A stretch of 22,553 bases of DNA, taken from contig CAZQUZ010000013.1 of NCBI GenBank assembly GCA_964596675.1, positions 1 through 22,553 on the forward strand, in the 5' to 3' direction. The stretch is from JAGOMW01 sp964596675 (GTDB lineage Bacteria > Patescibacteriota > Gracilibacteria > BD1-5 > UBA2023). Below the pieces are notes generated by a model, which was given only the letters and a program-made list of their open reading frames with translations, was not told the origin of the DNA and did not search any database. Shown one piece after another: positions 1 through 7,343 of the stretch (position 1 is its first letter; every line of letters starts with the position of its first letter). Position numbers and translations under genes: made by a program.

Positions 1-1
1 T

Positions 2-493
2 CGTGGTTTTACCCTCGTCGAGCTCATGATCGTTATCGCGATTATCGGTATCCTTACCGCTGCTCTCTTCCCATCGTTTGCGAATTATATCCAACGTGGA
101 AGAGATGCCTCAAGGCTTTCCAATATCGATAATCTCGGTAAATGACTAGCATTATACTTTTCAGAAAATGAGAAATATCCTTTATCAGATGCCCAAGGAT
201 GTGTAAATAATGCAGCTTTATCAAATTATTTATGATGAAAGAATATTAATGATCCACAACCCGCACATTCAAATGGTTGTGGAACAGTCTGACTCTATGG
301 ATATGCTATGTCGACAACCATTTTATCAAATCCGAATGTCTTCTCCCTCCTTGCTATTATGGAACAACCAAAATGATGAAATTACTCTGGAAGTTTAGTA
401 TGATTTACAGGCACACTTACACAATCTGCATATAATACCGGACTACTATATACAATTAAATGAGATGGTGCGTATTATATACGTATACCTTAA
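2..493 (+). CDS. Type IV pilin-like protein (prepilin), 5' end outside the window
   Basis: The reading frame is open from the window edge to TAA, giving 163 residues when TGA is read as Gly. It begins with the class III prepilin signature RGFTLVELMIVIAIIGILTA: a Gly-Phe cleavage site for prepilin peptidase, Glu at position 5 of the mature form, and the hydrophobic N-terminal helix that packs into the pilus core. The following segment (SFANYIQRGRDASRLSNI) is the usual helix of PilA/GspG-type pilins, and the rest is a small globular head with a Cys pair near CVNN and NGCG that may form a disulfide. Seven in-frame TGA codons interrupt it under the standard code. It could be a major pilin or a pseudopilin; nothing else of the assembly machinery is in view. 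The few residues of the leader peptide lie upstream of the window. Confidence 0.9.
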
Positions 494-508
494 AGTTTAT
501 ATTGTAAT

Positions 509-544
509 AAAATTCCCTCTTTTGTGAGGGAATTTTATTTTTTT
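509..544 (+). terminator. Rho-independent terminator of the pilin gene
   Basis: An 11-bp perfect stem (509-519 with 526-536) closes a 6-nt loop and runs into a T-rich tract at 533-544. It lies 15 nt after the pilin stop. Confidence 0.9.
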
Positions 545-671
545 GGAAGAGGGGCAGGGATCTTATTGCTCCGCACATGAGTCGTCCTACTTTACTCGAG
601 AAGTGACTTGGGTCACTTCTCGTCACTTCATGAACGCTCGGATTCTCATCCTTATCTCAGAAATAATGCTT
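545..671. other. Non-coding spacer with one perfect hairpin
   Basis: No coding frame is supported here. The only clear structure is a 10-bp perfect inverted repeat, GAGAAGTGAC / GTCACTTCTC, at 598-621 with a 4-nt loop and no T tract, so it is not a classical terminator. Its role is unknown; it could be a protein-binding site or part of a small RNA. Confidence 0.4.
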
Positions 672-698
672 CAAAAAACCGTCCTTTCGGACGGATTT
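672..698 (-). terminator. Terminator-like hairpin, minus strand
   Basis: The stem CCGTCC/GGACGG (679-694) has a 4-nt loop. On the minus strand it is followed by a run of T (A-run at 673-678 on plus). It lies just beyond the tRNA fragment and probably once ended that tRNA transcript. Confidence 0.65.
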
Positions 699-718
699 TG
701 TGAATCAAATGTCACGTG

Positions 719-760
719 AGACAGAGATTCGAACCCCGCTACCTTGCGGTCAAGAGGCAG
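719..760 (-). pseudogene. Decayed 3' half of a tRNA-Ser
   Basis: Read on the minus strand, this has a variable-arm-like CCGCAAGG element and a T arm ending TTCGAATCTCTGTC, both also present in the intact tRNA-Ser(UGA) at 809-896. The 5' half is missing: a terminator hairpin sits where it should be. The acceptor strand does not end in a proper CCA. It looks like the remnant of a partial tRNA duplication that kept its own terminator downstream. Confidence 0.6.
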
Positions 761-770
761 TTTATTCCAT

Positions 771-798
771 AAAAAAGCATCCTACTTAGGATGCTTTT
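771..798 (-). terminator. Terminator of tRNA-Ser(UGA)
   Basis: The inverted repeat AAAAGCATCC / GGATGCTTTT (773-798), followed on the minus strand by T residues, lies about 10 nt after the tRNA 3' end at 809. Confidence 0.85.
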
Positions 799-808
799 GG
801 TATCAATA

Positions 809-896
809 TGGCGGAGGGACAGAGATTCGAACTCTGGGTACCTTGCGGCACGGCAGTTTTCAAGACTGCTGCAATCAACCACTCTGCCATCCCTCC
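809..896 (-). tRNA. tRNA-Ser(UGA), CCA encoded
   Basis: On the minus strand this is a type II tRNA: acceptor GGAGGGA pairing with TCCCTCC, D arm GGCAGAGTGGTTGA, anticodon loop CTTGAAA (anticodon UGA, which reads UCA codons), a long variable arm around GTGCCGCAAGGTAC, T arm with TTCGAAT, discriminator G and an encoded CCA at 811-809. The anticodon UGA must not be confused with the recoded UGA codon: this tRNA reads serine codons. The tRNA-Gly(UCA) needed to decode UGA is not in the window. Confidence 0.95.
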
Positions 897-913
897 GGAT
901 GTGTGGTAGGAGG

Positions 914-941
914 AGTATATGGGCAGAGTGCATTTTGTCAA
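914..941 (-). promoter_or_regulatory. Sigma70-type promoter of tRNA-Ser(UGA)
   Basis: On the minus strand TTGACA (941-936), a 16-bp spacer and TATACT (919-914) place the transcription start near 907, about 11 nt before the tRNA. It lies directly after the queA stop. Confidence 0.8.
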
Positions 942-948
942 AATATTT

Positions 949-2115
949 TTATGATTTTATAAGATTTTTTATATACATCCCATCTCCGAAGCTAAAAAAT
1001 CGATATTTCTCCTCTATAGCATGCTGGTAGGCATGCATCGTGGCATCATATCAGAGAAAGCCAGAAACGAGCATAAGGAGCGATGACTCTGGGAGGTGAA
1101 AATTCGTGATGAGATCATTGACTATATAAAATGATTTCCCCGGATAGATATATATCTGTGTCGAGAAGTCTATCAGCATCTTCTCTCTATCATACACGAT
1201 GCTATGGATATACTCCTCTCTCGGGATTTCGGCTGTGAGTGTATCCCAGTAGCTCCTCGTATCGGTATCGAGAGTATCGATGATCTCAGATGGGAGTGAC
1301 TGATAGAGGTAGGGGAGTGACTCGAGTGTACGGCATACGGTCGTCCCGACAGCGAGTATGGAGCGTCCTCACTCTCGCCTCTCTCGTATATGAGCAAATA
1401 TACTCGCATCGACTCGTACCATCTCACTATGGATATGATAGTCTCGTATATCTTCGGTATCCACACCCTTAAATGTACCCATACCGACATGGAGTGTCAC
1501 ATAGGACTGCTCATGAGGGAGCTTCTCGAGGAGTGCTCTCGTGAAGTGGAGCGAAGCGGTCGGCGCAGCGACTGAGCCATCACTTTCCGCGAAGCTCGTC
1601 TGATAGTCATCTTCTTTTGCTTTCGTATACTCGATATAGGGTGGCAGCGGCAGCTCGCCATAGGTCTCCATGATAGACTCTATGGACGCGCCATGCGCAC
1701 GCATATATCTGCCACTTTCAGACATCCCTACGACCTCGAGAGAGCTCTCTCCGAGGAGGATTTTAGTGCCGATTTTATACTTTTTCCCAGGACGTACCAT
1801 CGCCTCGAATGTCCCATCCACTTGCTTCTGGCAGAAGAGAATCTCACCATCGTGTATGATGCTCGTATTTCCATCTGTATCTATGATGTCTATATCATGG
1901 AGGCGGATGCGCGCTGGGAGCACACGAGAATTATTAAAAAAGATGACTCTATCGTCGGGTATATATCTATCGAGTTCCCAGAAAGTAGACTCGTCGATAA
2001 TTTTCCCGTTGGTCCTATCGATGATGAGGAGTCTCGCATCATGGTGTGGATGGATCGCTTCCTGGGCGATGAGTTCTGGAGGGAGGATGTAGTGATAGTC
2101 TCTGAGAGCGTACAT
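949..2115 (-). CDS. queA: S-adenosylmethionine:tRNA ribosyltransferase-isomerase (QueA)
   Basis: QueA moves the ribosyl moiety of S-adenosylmethionine to preQ1 at tRNA position 34, giving epoxyqueuosine. The 388-residue product matches the family from end to end. It starts MYALRDYHYILPPELIAQEA, has the ARLLIIDR and FNNSRVLPAR motifs, the HVGMGTFKGV block and the HIHSEMV segment, and ends with the hallmark NFHLPESSLLMLVSGF and MHAYQHAIEEKYRFFSFGD blocks. Two in-frame TGA codons (1371-1369, residue 249; 1053-1051, residue 355) act as Gly; the second lies in GFLGYD, a conserved Gly. Under the standard code the gene would end at residue 248 and lose its C-terminal third. It stands alone on the minus strand, divergent from the TPR lipoprotein gene, with its own promoter. 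No preQ1 riboswitch is visible. Confidence 0.96.
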
Positions 2116-2139
2116 AGGTATAGACTATAAGATGTGTGT

Positions 2140-2167
2140 AGTATAGTATGAATTCTCTTCTTGTAAA
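2140..2167 (-). promoter_or_regulatory. Promoter of queA
   Basis: On the minus strand TTTACA (2167-2162), a 16-bp spacer and TATACT (2145-2140) put the start near 2133, 18 nt before the queA ATG. It overlaps the 5' end of the divergent TPR lipoprotein gene. Confidence 0.65.
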
Positions 2168-3602
2168 TTTTACTTTGTTTTATCGGAGTTTTCCTTATAG
2201 TGGATGTATGTATTTTTGGATTTTTCCCATACTGATTATTTCCCTTCTTTCATCTTGTGTCCGCACGGGAGATACTTCATCGGTCCTCACAGGGAGCCTC
2301 TCAGAGACTCCCTATATCACTACTCTTACTGACGATGAGCGTATAGCGATGGCGAAAAAACGTCGATCGCAGATTACAGGGATTCGGAAAGGGGATTTTT
2401 ATTCCCTTCGAAATGCCCCGGAAGAAGCCCTAACATACTATATGGAGGCGCTCGAAAAACTCCCAGAAGATCCGATTATTCGTAAGAAAATCGCTCATGT
2501 ATATGCTCTTATGAAAAACTGGGCACGTTCGTATAAAGAGTATATCCAGGTACCACAAAGCGAGCTCAATACAGATGAAGTCAATGAGATGCTTCAGGCT
2601 CTTTTTTTTGATGAGTCTACATTCGATCGTCTCGGAGAACTCACGAAACTACAGATTCAGAGCGGAGCACTTGAGTATTATGAAACTGTGGATGTATGCT
2701 ATAGCACTATTCATAATTGTATCATCCATATACAATCATATACAGGTACGGAAGCACGTATTATTGATCTACAAAATCAGATACAAAAAGCTGAAAAAAT
2801 CTCACCAGATTATCAGTATAGAAATCTGCTCGTCGCAGCAAAATACTATGAACAAAGGATGTTTCGTGCTGTAGAAACGATACTCTATGAGGTCTTAGGA
2901 GAACGCCCGGACTATATCGAAGCGAAAAAAATGCTCGCACTCGCACTCTATGAACTCGGTAAATATGAAGAATCAAAAAAATATCTCCTCGAATATCTCG
3001 AATGAAATCCTCGAGATCTCGATGTGATAGCGACACTTGGTGAAGTATATTTTTTTATCGGAGATTATGTCTCGTCGAATCTCTACCTAAATAATGCTAT
3101 AATAGCAGGGTATACTCCTAAGACAAGTATAGAGCGAAGACTCGCATATAATTATTCACTGTTAGATGATACTATCGGTATGATGAAGGTAATGAATTAT
3201 CTACTTCAAGAAGATGATGTGGTAGAGGATGATTTTGTCGTAGGAATCTCCCTGGCACTCGAAGAATGAAGTTATACTCGTGCCGCATCATGGGCGCGAT
3301 CTGGTCTCGAAAAATTCCCCGAATCCAGAAGTATTACTCCTCTCTATGTCGAAGCACTCCGTCTCGATGATCAGATAGATCTCGCATCGTCTCTCTTACA
3401 AAATACTCCATCGGATGTATTTCTTGAAAATCCGAGCTATCTCTTAGAGAAAGCTATTATCGATATGGAACTCTGAGATATTATGCTTGCTAGAAAAACA
3501 TTTCTCGAGCTTACAGAGCTGACGGATTGGCCCGATATCTCACAGGAAGCACAGATGTACCTGACTCGTATCGATACAGCATCAGGTACCATCACCCCAT
3601 AA
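2148..3602 (+). CDS. TPR-repeat lipoprotein, function unknown
   Basis: A 484-residue protein when TGA is Gly; the three TGA codons at 3003, 3267 and 3474 would cut it under the standard code. A hydrophobic stretch ends in a lipobox-like LLSSC at about residues 34-38, so it is probably a secreted lipid-anchored protein. The rest is helical and built of TPR-like units: APEEALTYYMEALEKLPEDP, FRAVETILYEVLGERPDYIEA, KYEESKKYLLEYLEGNPRDL, and further weaker copies to the C terminus. TPR proteins are scaffolds, so no enzymatic role is suggested. The start is uncertain. ATG 2208 would give a 17-residue lipoprotein signal, but without basic residues; ATG 2148 adds 20 residues including one Arg, but it lies within the divergent queA promoter. 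The stop is 3 nt before the cysteine desulfurase ATG, so the two are co-transcribed. Confidence 0.85.
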
Positions 3603-3605
3603 ATT

Positions 3606-4811
3606 ATGTACAAAAAAGACTTTCCCATATTTACATCTCATCCTGAGACTATCTACCTTGACTCTGCCTCGACTGCCGAGAAGCCACAGAAAGTCATAGA
3701 TGCGATAGTGGATTTTTATCGTCATGACTATGCGAATATCCACCGTGGTGCCTATGATCTCTCAGAGCGCTCAGAGCTCCTCTATGAGACATCGAAGGAG
3801 AAATATAGGCAAGCTATCCATGCAGAGTCACGCTATGAGATAGTATATACGTATAGTGCGACCTATGCGATGAACTATCTCGCACGCTCACTCGCAGATA
3901 GTGGTATGATATCACGAGGAGATACGATCGTCCTCTCTCTCCTGGATCACCATGCGAATATCGTCCCATGGCAGCTCATTGCTCGCTCGCTCGATCTCCA
4001 GGTGCGCTATATCGGTGTGACCCCGGATGGTCGTCTGGATCTCTCAGATATCGATGAGAAATGTGAGGGTGCTCGTCTCATCGCGGTGACAGCAGCATCG
4101 AATGTAACGGGTGCCATCACAGATATCGCGAAGATTCGTGATAGCGCTCGAAAAGTATGATGAGATGATATTTTTCTCATTATCGATGGGAGTCAGGCTT
4201 TGCCACATTTTTCTGTCGATGTTGTCGATCTCGACATCGACTTTTTCATATCGACAGGACATAAGATGATGTCAGACACGGGCCTCGGTATCCTCTATGG
4301 GAAGAAGGCATACCTCCAGCAGATGGAGCCAGCGTTTTGTGGTGGTGGTGCGATAAATAGTGTCACTACTCTCGGCTATGAAGCCGCAGGACTCCCATAT
4401 CGACATGAGCCCGGGACTCCGCATATCGCATGAGCGGTATCACTCCTCGCAGCACTCGAGTATATCGAGTCGATCGGAGGATATCCGGCTATAGAGGCAT
4501 ATGAGCAAGACCTCATAGAGTATACACTGTCTCGTATCCCAGAGCTGCCACCTCATATTCGTCTCATATGACCCATGGAGTCTGCACATCGACTCGGAGT
4601 ATTTTCGTTCGACATCGTCTGACATCACCCTGCTGATGTGGCAGATGCGCTCGCAGCGGAGAGGATATGTGTCCGTGTCTGACATCACTGTACTGAGCCA
4701 CTCCATGACGCACTCGCACTCTCTGCGACCCTCCGTATGAGTCTCTATATCTATAATACACGTGCAGATATCGATAGATTCTTCGACACGATTGTGCGTA
4801 TCTGTCGATAA
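3606..4811 (+). CDS. sufS: Cysteine desulfurase, SufS/CsdA (group II) type
   Basis: This PLP enzyme removes sulfur from L-cysteine as a persulfide for Fe-S cluster and thio-modification pathways. The 401 residues match SufS in length. Visible motifs are the N-terminal YLDSASTAEKP, the SATYAMNYLARS block, the PLP-stacking His in DHHANIVPW, Asp and Gln in IIDGSQALPH, the Schiff-base Lys in STGHKMMSDTGLGILYG, the RHEPGTP segment (usually RFEAGTP), and the catalytic Cys in VRVGHHCTEP. Five TGA codons encode Gly, including the invariant Gly of GHHC (4680-4682), strong internal proof of the recoding. It directly follows the TPR lipoprotein gene. The usual sufBCD genes are not nearby; the only other Fe-S gene in view is a divergent SufU-like scaffold at 5870-6277. 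Confidence 0.95.
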
Positions 4812-4840
4812 ATAAATCCCCGAAAAGGGGATTTATTCTT
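4811..4840. terminator. Shared terminator between convergent genes
   Basis: An 11-bp perfect stem (4811-4821 with 4827-4837) and a 5-nt GAAAA loop lead into TTCTTT on the plus strand. The stem contains part of the sufS stop on the left and the whole stop of the minus-strand gene (4835-4833) on the right, so one hairpin serves both genes. The plus direction has the better T tract. Confidence 0.8.
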
Positions 4841-5795
4841 TATGGTCATGTTTCGCTTCGCTGTCTTCAAATTCTCCTTTTGTTCCAGCAAGCGATTGGG
4901 TATTTGTGATATCAGTAGCAAAAAGTGTTTGTTTCATGAGGGCACCAGTATCTAGATGATGTTCATGATGAGCATGGTTGGTTCATCCGAACCCGAAAGT
5001 ATATCCGATATATGCACGTGTCTCAGATATGTATCATTCGGTATGAGAGATTCAGCCCATCCAGCCTCCACCATTTCAATATTCGAACTTATATTCTCGG
5101 AGTCTATTTTCTGTAGCAAATAGACTCGTACGAACCTTGCCAGAATGATATTCTACAGCACCGAATCCAATAGCTTGATTATGTGGTTGTGTGATATATT
5201 CTTTTCCGATCGTGCCATATACATATCCATGGTTATTTCATATATTCAGATTACCTCACGCACTGAGTGCAATAGAGCCCCATGTTTCTCCGATAAATTC
5301 TTTTTCTCATTTTCCACTTCCAGAGCTTTTTCCATATCAGAGGGAAGCAGTAATATGGTCTATCCTTTTTCATTCTTCTATACGATGTATCTCGACATGA
5401 CTATTATTTTCTATTATATTTCATGCATCTATTTTGGTGGATGTACGCGCATGTGTTGGTACTAATATATAGTGTTCTCCTATATGGATAGCTCATGCAA
5501 TAGTATGATTATCGCCATAATTCCCCATAGATTCTCATCGATATCATATACTCCATCTATCTTCTGTGTTCGTGAGAATGGCTTGTGTTCCGACACCACT
5601 GCCTTTAGTTCCAGCCATTCCATAATTGCTCCACGAGCCCTTGTACATATCCTCAGTCTCGTTTGCATAAGAGACCCCATTTCATAATAATAGACTGCCG
5701 ACAAGGAGTGTGGTTATATTTTTCCGATGTAGAACAGTAGAATTTTCCACCCCTGATTGACCCAAACTAGAATATTGACTTTTATTAATTTTCAT
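4833..5795 (-). CDS. Secreted Gly-rich protein, possibly a surface barrel; hidden by UGA recoding
   Basis: I do not recognise the family. With TGA as Gly the minus strand holds an unbroken 320-residue frame from ATG (5795) to TAA; 14 TGA codons hide it under the standard code. After a 25-residue lead with basic residues comes a hydrophobic signal (NITTLLVGSLLLGNGVSYA) with likely cleavage after Ala44. The mature part alternates short Gly-rich turns with strand-like segments ending in aromatics (SIGYGESMGNYGDN, IGFGAVEYHSGK, YKFEYGNGGGWMGG, AYIGYTFGFGG), as in outer-surface beta proteins or barrels. Near the C terminus is a HAHHEHH cluster (about residues 274-280), then a charged tail ending KHDHKE. 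A strong promoter precedes it. An outer-membrane-type barrel would be surprising in a CPR cell, so secreted beta protein is the safer wording. Confidence 0.85.
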
Positions 5796-5823
5796 TTTTA
5801 AGTTAAATTAAATATTGCCAAAT

Positions 5824-5851
5824 ATAATATTTAAAATACGTGACTTGTCAA
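5824..5851 (-). promoter_or_regulatory. Promoter of the hidden secreted-protein gene
   Basis: On the minus strand a perfect TTGACA (5851-5846), a 16-bp spacer and TATTAT (5829-5824) put the start near 5817, about 22 nt before the ATG at 5795. This supports the gene being real and separately expressed. Confidence 0.75.
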
Positions 5852-5869
5852 AAAAGAAATCCGGTATTT

Positions 5870-6277
5870 TTATCTATCTCAGAAAATATCGCTAAAATCT
5901 TCTTTTTTCCCATCTTGCTTCCACTCATGGAGAGCATTTTTTATGGCGAGGAGTCCTATGAGCGATGCATTTCTCCGGCGTGGTGATATCCCTTCGCCGA
6001 TGAGCTCTCGCACATAGTCTTCGTCATAGGTGAGTATAGCTTCGACTGAGAGCCCGATGATAGACTCTCCGACGATACTCGCACATGCGGTCGCGATGAT
6101 AGACATATACCCATCGAATGAATACTCCACGATAGTTCCATCTTCGATACGGAGAAATACCTCGATGACATCTGCACAGACACGATTATGCTCGCGGTAG
6201 CGTATGGTCGCATCCTCCATGATATATTTATTCGATGGAGATTTCGAGTATTCGATGATGATATCGTTGGTATCCAC
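5870..6277 (-). CDS. SufU/IscU-like Fe-S scaffold protein with missing ligand cysteines
   Basis: The 135 residues resemble SufU: EYSKSPSNK matches the N-terminal HYKNPRNKG, HNRVCADVIEVFLRIEDG matches NPxCGD plus the following strands, SFDGYMSIIATACAS matches FxGxGCxISxASxS, and SPRRRNASLIGLLAIKNAL matches the C-terminal RIKCATLxWKAL. In SufU, Zn is held by Cys, Asp, Cys, Cys. Here the first Cys and Asp (VCAD) remain, but the second Cys is Ser and the third is Asn, while a new Cys appears in ATAC. It may therefore be a structural or regulatory relative rather than a working scaffold. The start is GTG, supported by alignment to the family N terminus. A TGA (5881-5879) near the end adds Gly-Asp-Arg before TAA. 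It is the last gene of the minus-strand secG operon. Confidence 0.8.
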
Positions 6278-6305
6278 TGAGTATGAGAATGATTATAGGT
6301 CTGAA

Positions 6306-7334
6306 TTAGTGATGTGCGTGTCAGTCACGGTGCCCGTCATGTGCATCATGATGCTCCGTATCGTGTCCGTGGTGCTCATCCGCATGTGCATCATGGTCTC
6401 CATGATCATCGTGTCCATGACCGCCACCGTGATCTGCGGCATATTCTTTATCTTCTTTTTTACAGAGGAGATATGCCTCATACCATGTCGCCTCCACGAA
6501 TATCTCGAGAGTAGAATTGAGATGTACGATGAATATAAATAGTATCAGGCTCAGTAGTCCAAAAATAAGAAGAAAGATAAGCTGTACACTGAGAATGGTA
6601 AAAAACGTAAGGATGCTCGAAAGGAAGAAGGGGAGAACGAGAAATATCACAGCAACTACGATCGTGCGTAAGTATAAAAGTATCATGGTATAATAGAGTT
6701 GTAGTGTTATACCTATATGCCTCACAGCCATACCAGTCGAGAGTGAGAGACTTTCTATGACACCTCTATTTTCGAATATGATAAAAAATTTCGCATAGGA
6801 AAAACACATATTCAGAAAAAACGAAAAAATAAGATATCCTCACATGATATATGTAATCGGCTCAAAATATGATTTACCAAAGAGACGGAGGAGGAGTATA
6901 TAAAACGTCAGTATAGCCAATGGGCGAAATACAGAGATTACATTATGTGCTTCAAACAATGGAAGAAAGTGTCGTAGTCCATCGAAAAGTCATTGAAATG
7001 TCCGGTGAAGTTTTTTCCCGTCAGATTTTCTATATGAATGTATCATCTCTACGAGAGCTCATTCAGCTAAAGGCGCCATAAAAATATATAAGATAAATAG
7101 TCATCAAAATGAAAAGAGGACTTCCATAAAGTAATCCTTATGCATAAAGTCTGAAATCATCTGGAAAAATCGATCTTTTTGCTTGAAGACAATAACGTAG
7201 GTAAAGCTGATTTGATATATTAATACCAAAAGAAGCCAGAGCATCCCGATAAAAGATGGGATAAAATTCAATTTTTTAAGTGAAGGGAAGTCTGTTACCA
7301 TCTCCCACGCTCGCAGTGCGATATGTTCTTTCAT
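6306..7334 (-). CDS. Polytopic membrane protein with a His/Asp-rich C-terminal tail
   Basis: A 342-residue protein of unrecognised family, split by TGA under the standard code. Hydrophobic segments lie at about residues 27-50, 72-90, 135-152, 160-186, 215-250 and 250-272, suggesting five to seven membrane passes. A conserved-looking loop (AEGALVEMIHSYRKSDGKKL, 90-109) precedes a second helical part. The last 42 residues (301-342) contain 16 His alternating with Asp, Glu and Gly, in units such as HDAHADEHHGHD and HDAHDGH, a likely cytoplasmic or surface metal-binding tail. It starts 9 nt after the stop of the substrate-binding protein gene and ends 28 nt before the SufU-like gene. A role in metal handling is suggested only by the tail; the membrane part could equally belong to a generic CPR membrane protein family. 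Confidence 0.85.
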
Positions 7335-7343
7335 AGGAGGTAT

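Noticed and set aside
744..1030. Plus-strand open frames across the tRNA-Ser region
   Set aside because: They overlap a confident tRNA gene and the 3' end of queA on the other strand and resemble no protein.
1173..2130. Several overlapping open frames on both strands within queA (for example 1693-2130 plus)
   Set aside because: They are shadows of the queA frame; only the minus frame matches a family from end to end once TGA is read through.
3003..3476. Frameshifts or pseudogenes suggested by fragmented frames in the TPR gene, SufS, RNase J and the substrate-binding protein
   Set aside because: All breaks are in-frame TGA codons in one frame, explained by UGA=Gly; no indel is needed.
4680..4682. 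Selenocysteine at in-frame TGA
   Set aside because: The TGAs are numerous, lack SECIS-like hairpins, and occupy Gly positions; the catalytic Cys is separately encoded by TGT.
6204..6542. Plus-strand frames rich in Val/Met or His opposite the His-tail region
   Set aside because: They are the antisense of the CAT/CAC-rich tail of the minus-strand membrane protein.
7335..7340. AGGAGG next to a start codon
   Set aside because: The motif is on the plus strand while the gene is on the minus strand, where it reads CCTCCT, so it is not a Shine-Dalgarno site.
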